Shown: positions 1 to 12,172 of the stretch, piece after piece
How positions within the stretch are numbered: the first letter of the stretch is position 1
How the letters are laid out: every line of letters starts with the position of its first letter
NCBI GenBank assembly: GCA_905183005.1
Contig: CAJJDO010000054.1
Location: 186,001-250,000, forward strand
Length of the DNA stretch: 64,000 nucleotides
Direction: 5' to 3'
Source of the DNA: Paramecium pentaurelia
Lineage: Eukaryota > Ciliophora > Oligohymenophorea > Peniculida > Parameciidae
Notes under the pieces: model-generated
The model's input: the letters and a program-made list of their open reading frames with translations, nothing else
The model's database searches: none
Told to the model about the DNA's origin: nothing
Made by a program: the position numbers and the translations under genes

Positions 1-876
1 AAATCAATAAGTTAATTAAGAAAATGAACAAGTTAACTTAGATTAAAATGTAAGTCCAAAAAGGAGGTCCAGTGATAAAAAGTCTCCTACAAGATCCTTA
101 AAGAAATTTTAAACACAACAAACAATAGTAAAGAAACTTAATATTGGTACTTATGATGGAATAGAAACATTATAATCAACTAATAGAAAAAGTGTAAGAT
201 CACGTCCTTCAGTAGTTAATAGTGAAAGGAATAGTGTTTAAGCATAATCTCCAGGATAAAGAATAATAAGTACTCCTAGAATATCTTCAGTTTCTAATCT
301 CTAAATAAGTGGAAAATTACTTGTAGACTCTATTTATAAAATTCCTAAACCATTAAAAGATTACTATGTAAGATATAGTAATAACATTAGAAATGCCATT
401 AAATATCTAAGATATTTTTTACTCATAAAGATGGAATTTCAAGAACTTTTATGACTTTTTAAATATATTTTAGATAAATAACTTGTTTTGAGATTTGTGG
501 AATATTATTAATTTAAACATAAAATCTATCATTTTATATAATTATAGGAGCAACATGTGGAGGATATGTAGTTTTAAAAATTTTGGATTATCATTTGATC
601 AAGAAAATTAGCAAAGGTTCATGGGTATTAACATTAAAGATTATTAATTATACATTTTGGTTATCCATATTAGCTGTTTTAATATTTGGTATAATTTGGT
701 TTGAAATCAATAATTTATTATGCATTATATACTATTTACCTGCATTAATTATGGAAATAATAGTGGACCCTATTAGATATTTAATAATAAAATACTGTTT
801 AGCAGATTCAAAGAAGGGTCAAAATTAAACATTAAATTAAGTTAATGTGCTTAAAGTAATGGAATAAATTAAATGA
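1..876 (+). CDS. C-terminal part of a multi-pass membrane protein (5' end outside window)
   Basis: The reading frame is already open at base 2 and contains no in-frame ATG before the first intron, so the start lies upstream of the window. A 23-nt intron at 368-390 (GTAAG...TAG) must be removed to join the two halves; the stop is TGA at 874-876. About 283 residues are visible. The first 115 or so are rich in Ser, Arg, Pro and Gln and look like a disordered cytoplasmic tail. The second half holds two or three hydrophobic segments (around bases 505-580 and 630-780), then a short polar end. No family was recognised. An ion-channel or transporter subunit is possible, but nothing in the sequence shows it. 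Confidence 0.75.
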
Positions 877-929
877 TTATTGTTTATTATTATTAAATTT
901 ACAAACAATAATCCAAAATAATAATTAAA

Positions 930-2713
930 ATGTCTTAAAAATTATAGAGTGTTAATACAAAAGTATCACATCTTGATAATTTTAAATAAATTTAATCCTT
1001 AAAGCATCACAGATCACATAATAATTTATAAAAGCACAATAGAGCTGAAAGTGAAACACTTTTCTTTTAGAACAATTAATTAAAAAGTTCAATGATTTCT
1101 TTGAACTAGGATTTATAACTTTAGAAAAATAAGTTTTCTTAGCTTGAAGTAATAATTTATTTTAATATTAGAGATTTTCAATGTTATAAGGAACAATAGA
1201 TAATAATAAAACATTTATAACTATCCTTAAGGAAAAACTAAAAAAACTGGAATTAGATTTATTTGATAAAATAAAGGAAATAGAAGCTTTAAAAAAAATG
1301 AGTCTTATAACTAAATATTAAGAATTATAAGTATTTCTATTTAACATTTATAATTAGGTTGAATTATATAATTATTAATAATTAGTATTAATATAAAAAT
1401 AAGAAATTATTTAATTGAAAGAATAAATAAGAGACTAATAATAATTAACCATTGAAGATCTATATTAATTACAATAGAAGACAATTTAAAATTTGTTAAT
1501 ATAAAATCATGAATATACAAGTGAAAATGCAAAATATAAAACAGAAAAATATTTTTATATATCTTAAATAGAATCTCTTAAGGTTAAATTGAGTATTAAG
1601 GAAAAAGAGATCTTAAAATTAAATAATTAAATTAAATAGTTTGAAAATTTAATAAAGAATAATTGTTATATACCAAAATCTAGACAATAAATATTTAAAG
1701 AATCTGTTGAAAACGCCCATTTATCAGAGAGATTATAATAATTATAAATGAAATATTAAGATGATATTAATAATAAACAATAATAAATAGATGATTTAAA
1801 ATAATAATTAATTTAGAATGAAGAGGAGAAGAATAGAATAGAGTATATACAATTAGATTAATAAGATCAAAGAAGTTCTTTGATGGAAATGGAATAAAAA
1901 TAATAAAATTCAATTAAAAACTTTTTGAATGAGTCAGATTAATCTTAATAAAATAAATAGAATTGTTTATAATCAAATTAATAATATTAAAAGTAAAATA
2001 TACAATAGATTGATATTACTAAAATAAAAAATTTAGATATGATTGATATTATGGATTCAAATTTAGATGATAGAGATAAATATATATAAACAAGTAGTAG
2101 AAAAGAAAGGAAGATAATTAGAGTTAATTTTTATGATGTTTAAAAATTTGGTTTCGAAATTAGATTTAAATTATTAAGTAGAGAAATATCTCTTTAAAAT
2201 ATTGATGATCTTTTTAGCAGATTTGATTCTTAAATAAAAATTCATGAATTGCTTGATATGTTATTATAAGAACCATTTAAAATATAAAGTTATGAACAAA
2301 GAAAATTGATAGCTAGATATTTGATTGAAGATAATAATGAAGATTATATTATATATGATGCGTTAAAGAGTAATGAAACATCAATAGTTTTGAGTATTTT
2401 TAAATAATTGATTGGAAAATATGAACTTTTTACAAAACATGAAATATATTAGATTGAAAATGAATTGAAATAAATATTTGAAAAAATCTAATATTCATTC
2501 AATTAGGCCATTTAATAATTTACTATTAAGAAAAAGTATTTGAAACCAGGACAATGTGAAAGATTAGATTATGAATAGGCCATCAAATATACAGAAATAA
2601 GTCTAACTCCCAGATAATTGGAGTATATTTATTTCCTAAATTATACATTTTTTCAGGATTTATCTATAATCTATTATCAAAATGTTATGACTTATTTTAA
2701 TAAATCTAAATGA
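930..2713 (+). CDS. Coiled-coil protein, unknown function
   Basis: ATG at 930, one intron at 1149-1171 (23 nt), stop TGA at 2711, giving 586 residues. The middle (about residues 80-370) is a long Glu/Lys/Gln/Leu-rich coiled coil with heptad-like spacing and many glutamines written as TAA or TAG. The last 170 residues look globular and alpha-helical, with fewer Gln and several Tyr, Phe and Asp. The protein resembles the many cytoskeletal or basal-body coiled-coil proteins of ciliates, but no named family was recognised. It lies tail to tail with the RRM gene, whose stop is only 46 bp downstream on the other strand. Confidence 0.8.
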
Positions 2714-2759
2714 TTGATTTTTGAATTGTTTAAAATAACATATTTGTGTTTATTCAAAT

Positions 2760-3526
2760 TCATCTTCTCCAATCTCTATTTAAAATTTATTCAAACAATA
2801 CCTTTTTTTTATAGGTCTCTTAGTAATGTTCAATACACCTCTATTTCTATTATTGTCAACTTATTCTGAATCACCAACAAAGGTTGCAGATATTACTTTT
2901 TCCTATTATAGTATTTCAATAATTTACATTGTTATTTTCCCCAATTATTTACACAGTAACACCATCTAACTTTTCTACACATGCCTTAGCATCTTCTACT
3001 CTTGTAAACCTAATTAAGCCAATTCCTTCTGGCTGTTCAAAAGTTAATAATTTATATTACCTTCACTTGTCCAAAATTATCTCTGTCTAATTTGCACATA
3101 TTCATTGGACCAAAATCTTTACAAGCTTCCTATAAAAATTAATGATTTTCAATACTTATAAACCTGCTTCTGTCATTTTAGGATCCAATCCTTTTATAAT
3201 GACATTTGGTTGAATATTTCTAGGGGCTTTAGGTCTTTAAGTAAATTTTCTTTATTTTAATTGTCTTCTTCTTTTACCAGTTGCCACTATTCTATTCTCA
3301 GATTAAAATGGACGCTTAATAATAAAATTAATTAATCTACATTTTATCTTTATTAATCCTTATTTCTCCATTATTATTTTCTTTAATTTTTGAATGGTTA
3401 ATTATCTCTTTGATTTCTTCTATTTCTATCATTTTTGTTAGGTCTATTATTTTATCTTCCTCTTTAATTATTTTATTTAATCTAAGGTTTCTTCTTTTCA
3501 AGATTAACATATTCAATCTAATCCAT
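2760..3526 (-). CDS. RRM-domain RNA-binding protein (Aly/REF-like arrangement possible)
   Basis: Start ATG at 3526-3524, stop at 2762-2760, 211 residues after removing five introns: 3315-3340, 3130-3155, 3033-3060, 2903-2927 and 2776-2801 (25-28 nt each). The N-terminal 60 residues are rich in Gln, Asn, Arg and Lys. A basic stretch follows, then one RNA recognition motif with an RNP2-like strand (NVIIKGL) and a degenerate RNP1 (GIGLIRF). The tail is basic and ends in RDWRR. A single RRM between basic arms suggests an Aly/REF-type mRNA export adaptor, but that is inference. The first intron ends in AAG and the third in CAG instead of the usual TAG. Confidence 0.8.
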
Positions 3527-3716
3527 TATTTTATTTAATAAAAAAATCAATCTGCTTTTATAGATTTATATATCACATAAATAGGTATGAAAAAACTATC
3601 AATTCTAAATATTAATTAAATTTCCATTAAAACATTTCATTTCAAACAAAAAAACTCACCTCGTCATATATGAATGTTGATGTAGTATATCTTATCCAAA
3701 ATAAAAAAATATATTA

Positions 3717-5608
3717 ATGAAATTTACATTACAAAATTGGTTCTCAAACAAAGAACAAAAATTTCTTTTTAGTGCTATAAGTATCTTTGCTCTTTATGGT
3801 TTAACAAACTTTGTTTCTAAATATAGAATCCAGAGAAAATACGATAAATTATGTGAAAGAAAAAGAGATGAACTCAAAAGATCTATTTAAGAATTTAGAT
3901 AATCATATAACTTATCTACAGGTTTAAGTGCAGAGTTAGAAAAAGAAATACTAAATTTCACTATTGCAGAGGTTAAACAAATTTTGTTTGAAAAAAAGGC
4001 AACAGTTAAATAAGTGCTGTTAGTTTTTATTAATAGAACATTGTCTGTAGCCACCTCAGACAATTTGAATCTAATAACAGATATCAACTTTGTTGAAGCT
4101 TTATAAGAAGCTGAGTAAGTTTATAGAGTGATTTAATTAGGAAACAAGATTAAGAAATTTCTTAAGATCCTTAAATTATCTATAAATATGATCTTTTTGG
4201 AATACCTGTTTCAGTTAAAGACACTTACATTCATAAAGGATTTGATAACACTTATGGATTAGCATCTCGATTGTTTAAACCAGCTACCTATGATGGAATC
4301 TAAGTTTCTTTAATTAAGAAAGCTAGAGGTATAATATTTGTAAGAAGCAATTTACCTTAACTTGCTATGACTTTTGAATCTATTAATAGAATTTTTGGAA
4401 GATCTCTTAATCCATGGAATAAGGATAGAGCAGTAGGTGGGTCCTCAGGAGGAGAAGCTGCCTTACAAGCTGCTCGATGTAGTGTTATTGGTATAGGATC
4501 TGATATTGGTGGGAGTATAAGGATACCTGCTGCTTTTTGTGGAATTTATGGAATTAAGCCAGGTATTGGTAGATAAACTGAAGTTGGAGAAGGGATTATT
4601 GAAAAAGCAGCTAGTGGAATGATTAATATAAGACCATCAAAAGGTCCATTAGGTCGTAGTGTAGATGATATAACAGTAATGTTGAGAGTGTTGTTTAATT
4701 CTAAGAATTATTCTGAATTACCATGTTCAATTTAAGATCCTTATTGGTAACCTTAAGATCTTGATTTTACTTAAAATTCCAATAAGGAAAAATTGAAAAT
4801 TGGATATATAGAATAATTTAATGATTTATTACCACCTAATTGTATGAAGAGAGCTGTTAAAGAAGCTTGTTAAGCTTTGATTAGTAAAGGACATGAAATA
4901 GTTTAGATAAATTTAGAGAAAGAATTGGAACATGAATTAGCTGTTGCTTTTCCAAGGTTAGTAGCAGCAGAAGGAGGATTTAAATCTTTCGAAGATAATT
5001 TATAAGGTGAAAAGATAATTGAAGAATATGAATTAATGGAGAGAGGAACTAAAATTCCAATATTTTTATAAACATACATTTTAGCACCTTTATTAAAGTT
5101 ATTTGGATAAAAAACTCTTTATGTAATGAGTAAATAAACTCATGGTTTAGATGTTTATCAATTTTTAGTAAATTCAGGAAAACAAAAAAGAATGAACTTT
5201 TAATTTTTATAATATTTGAAATTAAATCAAATTGATGCTGTAATTGTACCTGGATTTGGTTGTCCAGCTGTTAAACATGGAGCATCAAAAGTATTACCTT
5301 TAGCAGCGTAAATCTTTAGTCTTTATATTTATAGATTATATACATGGATATGGAATACAGTTGATGTTCCAGCAGGAAGTATGCCAATAACAAGAGTTTA
5401 AGAAGGAGATGATTTAAAAATTTAAGGAAAGGAAAGGACTATTGATTTAGTGTATATTATGATGAATCAAAATATGTAAAATGCATAGGGATTACCAGTT
5501 AATGTTCAGGTTATTTCATATCCTAATCATGAAGAGATGGTACTTAGAGTAATGAAAGAAATAGAAGGAGTTGTTAAATTTAATGAAAAACATCCTTATC
5601 CATATTGA
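3717..5608 (+). CDS. Amidase signature family hydrolase, fatty-acid amide hydrolase-like
   Basis: 612 residues after removing introns at 4115-4140 and 5308-5334. An N-terminal hydrophobic segment (about residues 18-36) suggests a membrane anchor, as in fatty-acid amide hydrolases. The amidase Ser-Ser-Lys triad is visible: Lys159 in PVSVKD, Ser235 in GGSSGG and the nucleophile Ser258 in DIGGSIR. The C-terminal region carries the conserved DVPAGSMP motif. Known members hydrolyse fatty-acid amides such as anandamide; the substrate here cannot be read from sequence. Intron two is 27 nt and has no stop, so retaining it would only add nine residues. I call it an intron because splicing restores the usual ALYT...DVPAG spacing. 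Confidence 0.9.
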
Positions 5609-5633
5609 TAAATAATAATATTGGTTATTAATT

Positions 5634-6091
5634 TCATTTTTCCTTTTGCTTTTCATTTCTCCATTTTTCAAGGTTTTCTTTATTGAAATTTGGATCTACT
5701 TTTGCCTTTTCTGCAATTTGATCTTCTCTTTCAATAATGAAATTTGCTCCATTATAGATAATTGAAAAGAAGACAGCAGATAAAAAATAAGGAATAATTG
5801 CAAATTAAGTATCTGGCGATCTGCGTATCCACCATCTATATATAGGTTCAAGAAATTTGATTCTATAAACACCACTAAGAAAATATATATATATGTTATA
5901 TACTCTCTCTTTTAGTACTCCCTAGGTACTTTTCTGATTCTACTATCTCGATCAATGTAATATAAGTATTATTCATCTTCAAAGTAGCCTTCTTTCATTA
6001 AAATGGGTCTAAGACCTTCTTTTATTTATTCATCAGTTAATATTTTTTTTTAACTAAATTATCTTAGACAGATTCTTTAAAATTTTAACAT
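5634..6091 (-). CDS. Small single-pass protein, probably mitochondrial
   Basis: 142 residues, start at 6091, one 29-nt intron at 5875-5903, stop at 5636-5634. The N-terminus is basic and poor in acidic residues (Arg, Lys, Gln, Phe), like a mitochondrial presequence. One hydrophobic segment lies near residues 90-110, just after WWIRRSP, and the tail is charged and helical. Size and layout resemble accessory subunits of respiratory complexes, but no family was recognised. It is transcribed divergently from the Deltex-type gene; only 28 bp separate the two start codons, so both promoters must sit there or inside the genes. Confidence 0.75.
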
Positions 6092-6119
6092 AATTAATAA
6101 TAATTATAATATAAATAAA

Positions 6120-6761
6120 ATGTTTTTAAATGGGTAATCCTTTGATTAGTTGATATAAAGAATGAAAAATTTTGAAGATAAACTAAAAAATAGGCCAGAT
6201 ATAGTATTAGCAAAATACTTTAAGATACAAAAGACTAATGATAAATCTAAATGTTCAATATGTACAAAGGCAAATTAAAAATCAATTATGACTCCTTGCA
6301 ATCATATATTCCATGCTAAATGTATAGTTGAAAAGATTAAGAATAAGTAATTGAAATGTCCAGATTGTGATAAAATTTATGGAGTTCCTCCTTAACCACC
6401 TGGTACATTTAACAAATAAATCATCAAACAATCTTGTCAAGGATATGAAAATACTGAGACTATAGAAATTATTTATGAAATACCTAATGGATTGTAAAAT
6501 GGGATTCATTATAGAGGTACAAAACAAACTTGTTATATACCTAAAACTAAAGAAGGAGAAGAATTAGCTGATTTATTAAAGAAAGCATTTGATAAAGGTC
6601 TAGTATTTACAATTGGAAGATCATTATAGGATGGCCATAAGTATTAAGTCTAATTTAATGATTTGCATCATAAGACAAGTTTGAATGGAGGTAAATATGG
6701 TTATCCAGATGCTACTTATATTGATAGAATGATATCAGAATTAAAACAGAGATTAAGTTGA
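6120..6761 (+). CDS. Deltex-type E3 ubiquitin ligase (RING + Deltex C-terminal domain)
   Basis: Intronless frame, 213 residues, ATG at 6120 and TGA at 6759. A C3HC4 RING lies near residues 45-85 (CSIC, then PCNHIFH, then CPDC). It is followed by a region matching the Deltex C-terminal (DTC) fold: GYENT, the PNG...H...Y pattern, a long amphipathic helix, FTIGRSL and LHHKTSLNGG. In animals the RING-DTC pair ubiquitinates substrates and the DTC domain binds ADP-ribose or NAD, linking the two modifications. The protein is close to a minimal RING-DTC unit, with a short N-terminus and no WWE domains. Confidence in the family is good; its substrate is unknown. Confidence 0.88.
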
Positions 6762-6857
6762 AAATATATTAATTGATATTTAAATTATTATAATTGAATT
6801 CTTATTATTTTTCAATATAATGATAAGATACATTAATATTTAATACTATACACAAAT

Positions 6858-9800
6858 TCATTTTATATACTGATGAAGTTAACCATGCTACTTGAAGGAT
6901 AGTCTATTTATATTTACTATTTCAGGTAAATTACATTGTTAGATTTCATTTTTGTTACTAATTTCTTTAATGATATTATGTTTCTCTAGTAGAATTTTAA
7001 TCATACTAATTATTATTTCATAAAGTAATTTAAAAATTTCAACAATTAAAGTTATGATTTCACAAAATACACAAATTAAAACTAATGATATTATAATCCA
7101 TCCTAAATATATTTTAGTTGATTCTTCCATCTTTTATAATAAATCATCAATAGAAAGCAAAATAGTAACAAAAGTTATCAGACTCAATCCTGATTCTGAA
7201 ATTAATTGTTTATAAAAATGTCCCTTACTTTCAAATGGATTAGAATAAAGAAGTAATAAAACACCAGAAGAGCATGATATAAAACAGAGTGTAGTCTATA
7301 TAAGTGGATTATAGTAAAAATAAACAAGACAGAATATATAAGTTATCTTTCGAATGAGTCCAAAGAAATTAAATTTAAGTCCAAAAGAATTTTCAATGTT
7401 TATATTCTCATAATAGCATCCATATTTTTATTTAAAAAGAGGATATTCAGCTAGATTCTTATGAATACCTATTACATAATATGATTATCTTAATTAATAA
7501 ATTAATAAGAGACAAAATAATAATGCCAATATGTTATTGATTAATATCATACTATGTTAAAATTGTTTTGCAAAAATTAATTAAAGTGTTATAGCCATAG
7601 TTAAATCTAATAAGCATAAGGTTATTGTTTATTTAATTCTACTTTTAAAACTATTTGATATTATTTTTATCTTTTAAAAAATAAATGAGGAATACTTATT
7701 ATATTTAATCTAATATTTAAATGGATCTTGATTATGTAATTGAATATCTTGTTTTTTTTAAATTGAAAAAGTAGAATGACCATGTATAGGGATTTTTCTT
7801 TATAAAACTTTATCTATTATTTTAAATAATTATTTAAATAACAGACTTACTAAATATAATAAAATTGAGGTAAAAATAAAGAAGACTGGAACTTAAGCAT
7901 TATTAATAAATAGTGGATCAACTCCTTTTTCAGCAAATCTTGGAGGTGATTCAAAATAATAGTCACAACCTGGTTAATTCAAATTTTAATAAGTTGGAAA
8001 ACTTATTATAGATGACCAATCACTATTCAAGAATAAGACTTAAACATTGAATGGAAAATTAACATTAAAAAAGTAGAAATTATTAATCCAACTAAGAATT
8101 TCTAGTATAGCCCATAAATAATCAAATAAACCAAATAAAATTGAAAGTGGGGCAAGAATCCAAATTAATATAGATAAACTAGATTAAGCATCAGAGATAG
8201 CATCAGCTTAAGATTATTGACTATCATCTAAAACTATTTAATCAACTGGATTTACTTAAATTTCCTTATATTATTAATATTATTCATTAAGTATTCTTGT
8301 ATAAATTTCTTGAAATTCAATATAAATATGCATTAAATTGATTTTACGAATTGATTTGTAAAATTAAAATTTAATTTAACATCCACTATCACTAGTAGTA
8401 GAATTATAGATGAACTCTTTCTAATTGAATCCTTCAATAGCTACTGTCATATTCTAACAATTCAATTGAATATTCGAATCTTAAATAATGTTTAAATCAT
8501 TGGAAGATAATCCATTTAGACGTTCAATTCCAAAAGAATACTTATCTTATGCAAGTTCAGAATTACAATTTGAATCACAACCATCACCATCAATTATATT
8601 ACCATCATCACATTATTCATAAAATTAAATTTTGATACCATCTCCACATATAGGTGTACATTTCTTAATTTAATGATCTGTATATAAACCAGGAATATCT
8701 TCACATTTTTAACAATCATCTCTATAACATGAAGTACATAAAGATGAATCATCTCTACATGTTACACAATTATCATCACAAATATAACAAAAACTATTTA
8801 CAGCATAATAACCATCAATACATTATTAACATAATAATAGATTATTATCATTTATACATTTCAAACATTTCTAATCACAAGTCCAACAAAATGAATAATC
8901 TTCTTAAATACATTTATAACCAGATTAAATCATACAATTTTGACATCCTTCATTTGCAGGATTATCACATTCCTCATTATTTTCAATACTTAACTTATCT
9001 TTATTAACAAGACCATCACCACAAATAGAAAGACAATCTAGATTTTCATAAAGAGTATATCCTGATTAACATTTTAAACACTTACCTTAATAACAAAATG
9101 AACATTTATTATTACAACTCTAATATTCAAAAGTTAAACAATTAATACATATATAATTTGGATCTTTATTATAACTAAGTATATCACTTTCACAAATAGT
9201 CATTTTAGCATAATGTTATATCTCTTTAGTATATGATTGTACATTATTACAACCTTTAATTAATAAATAACAATTCTAAGTTATTAAATCAAGAACAAAA
9301 CCTTCCATACATTAATAACAATTCCCATCTTTACAAATTAAACATTCTATTTAACACTCATTATAATTAATTCTAAAATTATCATTATAAATGACAATTT
9401 CTTAAATTACTTCTATATTTTCATAAAATATTTAAATTTCATCATCTCCTTACTAGTTTAATAAACATTTGCCATAAACACAATTTAAACAAAATTCTTA
9501 ACATTAATATTGACAATTAAAACATCCATCAAATGGATCAAGATTTCCATCATCACACTATTCTTAATCAACTACATATCTATCACCACATATTGGAACA
9601 CAGGGATTCAAACCATTCTAATAATTGAATATATCAAATCTATATTCTTTTGTACAATAAAATTCAGCTGTAATAAATAAATTTTATAAAGCACAAAATG
9701 ATTAATTTATCTATTTAGTTGGATTATTACAATTTAATAATATTATCAATTATCTATTATTAATTTCATCATTATGTAATGTTTAATCAACTTAAAGAAC

Positions 9801-11586
9801 ATAATCTGGCATATTATCACCCCAAATCTATGTATCCTATATAGGATTCAATGTTTATCTTGTTAATATTATATTATTCTAATTATTAATTTTGTATTCA
9901 AAACTTCCAGGATTAAAATCATCTCCCAAAATAACTTAAAATTTAATTCTCACTTAATAATAATATTTTGGAATCTCTAATTCTAATTTAAATTTTGCAT
10001 CTATCCAAATTAATGCTCCTCCAAAAACTTTCTTATCTGGAACATATGAAAAATAAATATTATTTCCTTTTCCAAAATTATGAATACTACTATCAACCAA
10101 TTAGAATAACTCATTTATTCTCTCTTATGTTGTTTAAACATCATAAAACTCTTTAACTAAATATTTTATTTTTGAATTTTCTATATCAATTAATTCTTCA
10201 TCCAAATCAATACATTAAGCATTAATCATCCTTGAAAATTATGGACAACTTTAAATACATTAACCTTTATATAATAAAAATGGTAAAACACAAATATTGC
10301 AATTAAATCTATTAAAACATGAATTGCAATTCAGAGAACAAACTTACTATTCTATATCTAAATCTGAAATAGACCAAGATAATAATTGATCAACTAAATT
10401 ATATCCATTAAAAGATAGATTTAAAACCTATTAATTAATGATTTGATTAATTTCAACTCTTATTTAATACATACTTTAAGTTGAACATACTTACATAGTT
10501 AAATCTTAATATAATATTACACTATTTTATGTTGTAACTATTAAATTATTAAAATTTATAGAATCTATTATTTATCCATTTACTTTAATCTAGATATCTT
10601 TATCATTCATCCATGAACCAAATAAGCTTATTGTAGCTCTTAGTCTAATGCTTACAACTGAACTGTGTAAATTTAATATTGTATATAAAATTTCATCTTG
10701 GTAATATGGTAAATACTATTCAGTAACACTGCATATTAAAGGCAATCTTGGAGCTAGATTTAAATTAGAGTTTAGATGAAGTTCTTATGACATCATTGGT
10801 TAAATTTAATTTAGATTTAAAAGATTTAATAACACTATTTAGAATTATAATTTTACTTAAGTTTCTATAACAAACAAGTTCTTAATCATAACTATAACCC
10901 TCTGGACATTCTTGTAAACAACCTTGAATTTATAATAAAAATCTCAAATTCTATTAATCTTTACAAGTTTAACATTATTAGAGGATAGGTGATGAATTTA
11001 ATGTGAAACAACTTAGACATGAATTATAAGCTTCATTTGTACATGTTTTACATGTATAATGGCATTATTTGTAATAAATTTATAAATTTCTGAAAGGATA
11101 ACCTTCATTATCGAAGAATTCATCTAAATTAGTATAAAATTATATTGATAATTAAGTGCTTGAATGAAGAAACTCAGTAATAGAAGTAATCATTGCAAAT
11201 TTGTCAATGTTTGATTAACATAAATTGCCATATTATAAATATCCTGCTTATTAATTATAATATGTGTAAATATCATCGTTATCTACACTAATTAAGGCAT
11301 ATTCATCCTAGTCAATAGATTTATAAGCAATCAAATCAACATAGAGTTAAATACTATAATGGGGTGGAATATTTTAAATAGTTTTTCCAATCTTATTACA
11401 TTCTTTACTCAATTAAACTACATCCATACCATAGGAGCAATGGTAAATTATACAGTCAGAATTGTTTGGTAGACATTTCCAGCCTAAAGAACTAAATTAT
11501 AATGAATTAAAATCTTCAATTAGTAGATTTGGTAATGCAAAAGCAAAGAATAAGTATATAGCCACAATCTTATATTGGATAATCAT
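6858..11586 (-). CDS. Cysteine-rich multi-pass surface protein with DUF4215-like repeats
   Basis: Start ATG at 11586, stop at 6860-6858, about 1,568 residues, one sure intron at 10835-10856 (22 nt). A hydrophobic signal peptide (about residues 1-18) leads to a large cysteine-rich extracellular part with many CxxC pairs. Three copies of the CGDG...EQCDDGN...DGCxxC type (Myxococcus cysteine-rich repeat/DUF4215-like) lie near 9600, 8970 and 8600. About eight hydrophobic segments follow between roughly 8170 and 7080. The architecture matches the larger gene at 21179-27634, so the two are probably paralogues. The 3' end is uncertain: a possible 31-nt intron at 6904-6934 would move the stop to 6812. 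The ligand or function is unknown. Confidence 0.85.
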
Positions 11587-12172
11587 TAATAATATTATTA
11601 ACTTATCAATTAAAAAATTTAATATTAATAGAGAAAAAATGAATAATGCAGATTATTCATTCTTCTAAAATTAGATTATCAAATTAATGTATTACAATTG
11701 ATAACAAAAATAGCTGAACATTTTTAAATCGCTTTCATTAATGAAGTTATAATTTGAATATTTTACAAAAAACAAAATATTGTTTAAAGTAATTAACCTA
11801 GTTAATAAATTATAGTATAATAGAGAAGGAGAAACCTACTATGTATATTTGTTAGGTTATTTTCTTTTAATTTTTATTAATAGTTTGTTAAATACCAAAA
11901 TATAAGCTAAATCCTAATTTCTATATTCATATTATAATAAATGTATTACTTGATATTTTTGAATATATTATTGATGACTACTTGTTAAATATAATAAATA
12001 TAATATTTATAAAAAACAATAAATGAATATTATATTAAATAAAGCTTTTCTATACAGGATGATAAATTCAATAGTTAGTTAAAAAAGTCAAATATAATAA
12101 ATAATTTATGTATGTATATATTAACAATATATAAAATAATTCTTTGTATAGAAATATAAATAATAAAAATAA
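11587..12172. other. Intergenic, AT-rich, no gene seen
   Basis: This 586-bp spacer lies between two divergent genes and should hold both promoters. It includes an inverted repeat at about 11640-11657 (gaataa...ttattc). No RNA gene or convincing coding stretch was found. Confidence 0.6.

Noticed and set aside
8729..9007. Plus-strand frame rich in His, Tyr and Asn
   Set aside because: It is antisense to the cysteine-rich gene; the His/Tyr composition comes from complementing Gly, Asp and Asn codons.
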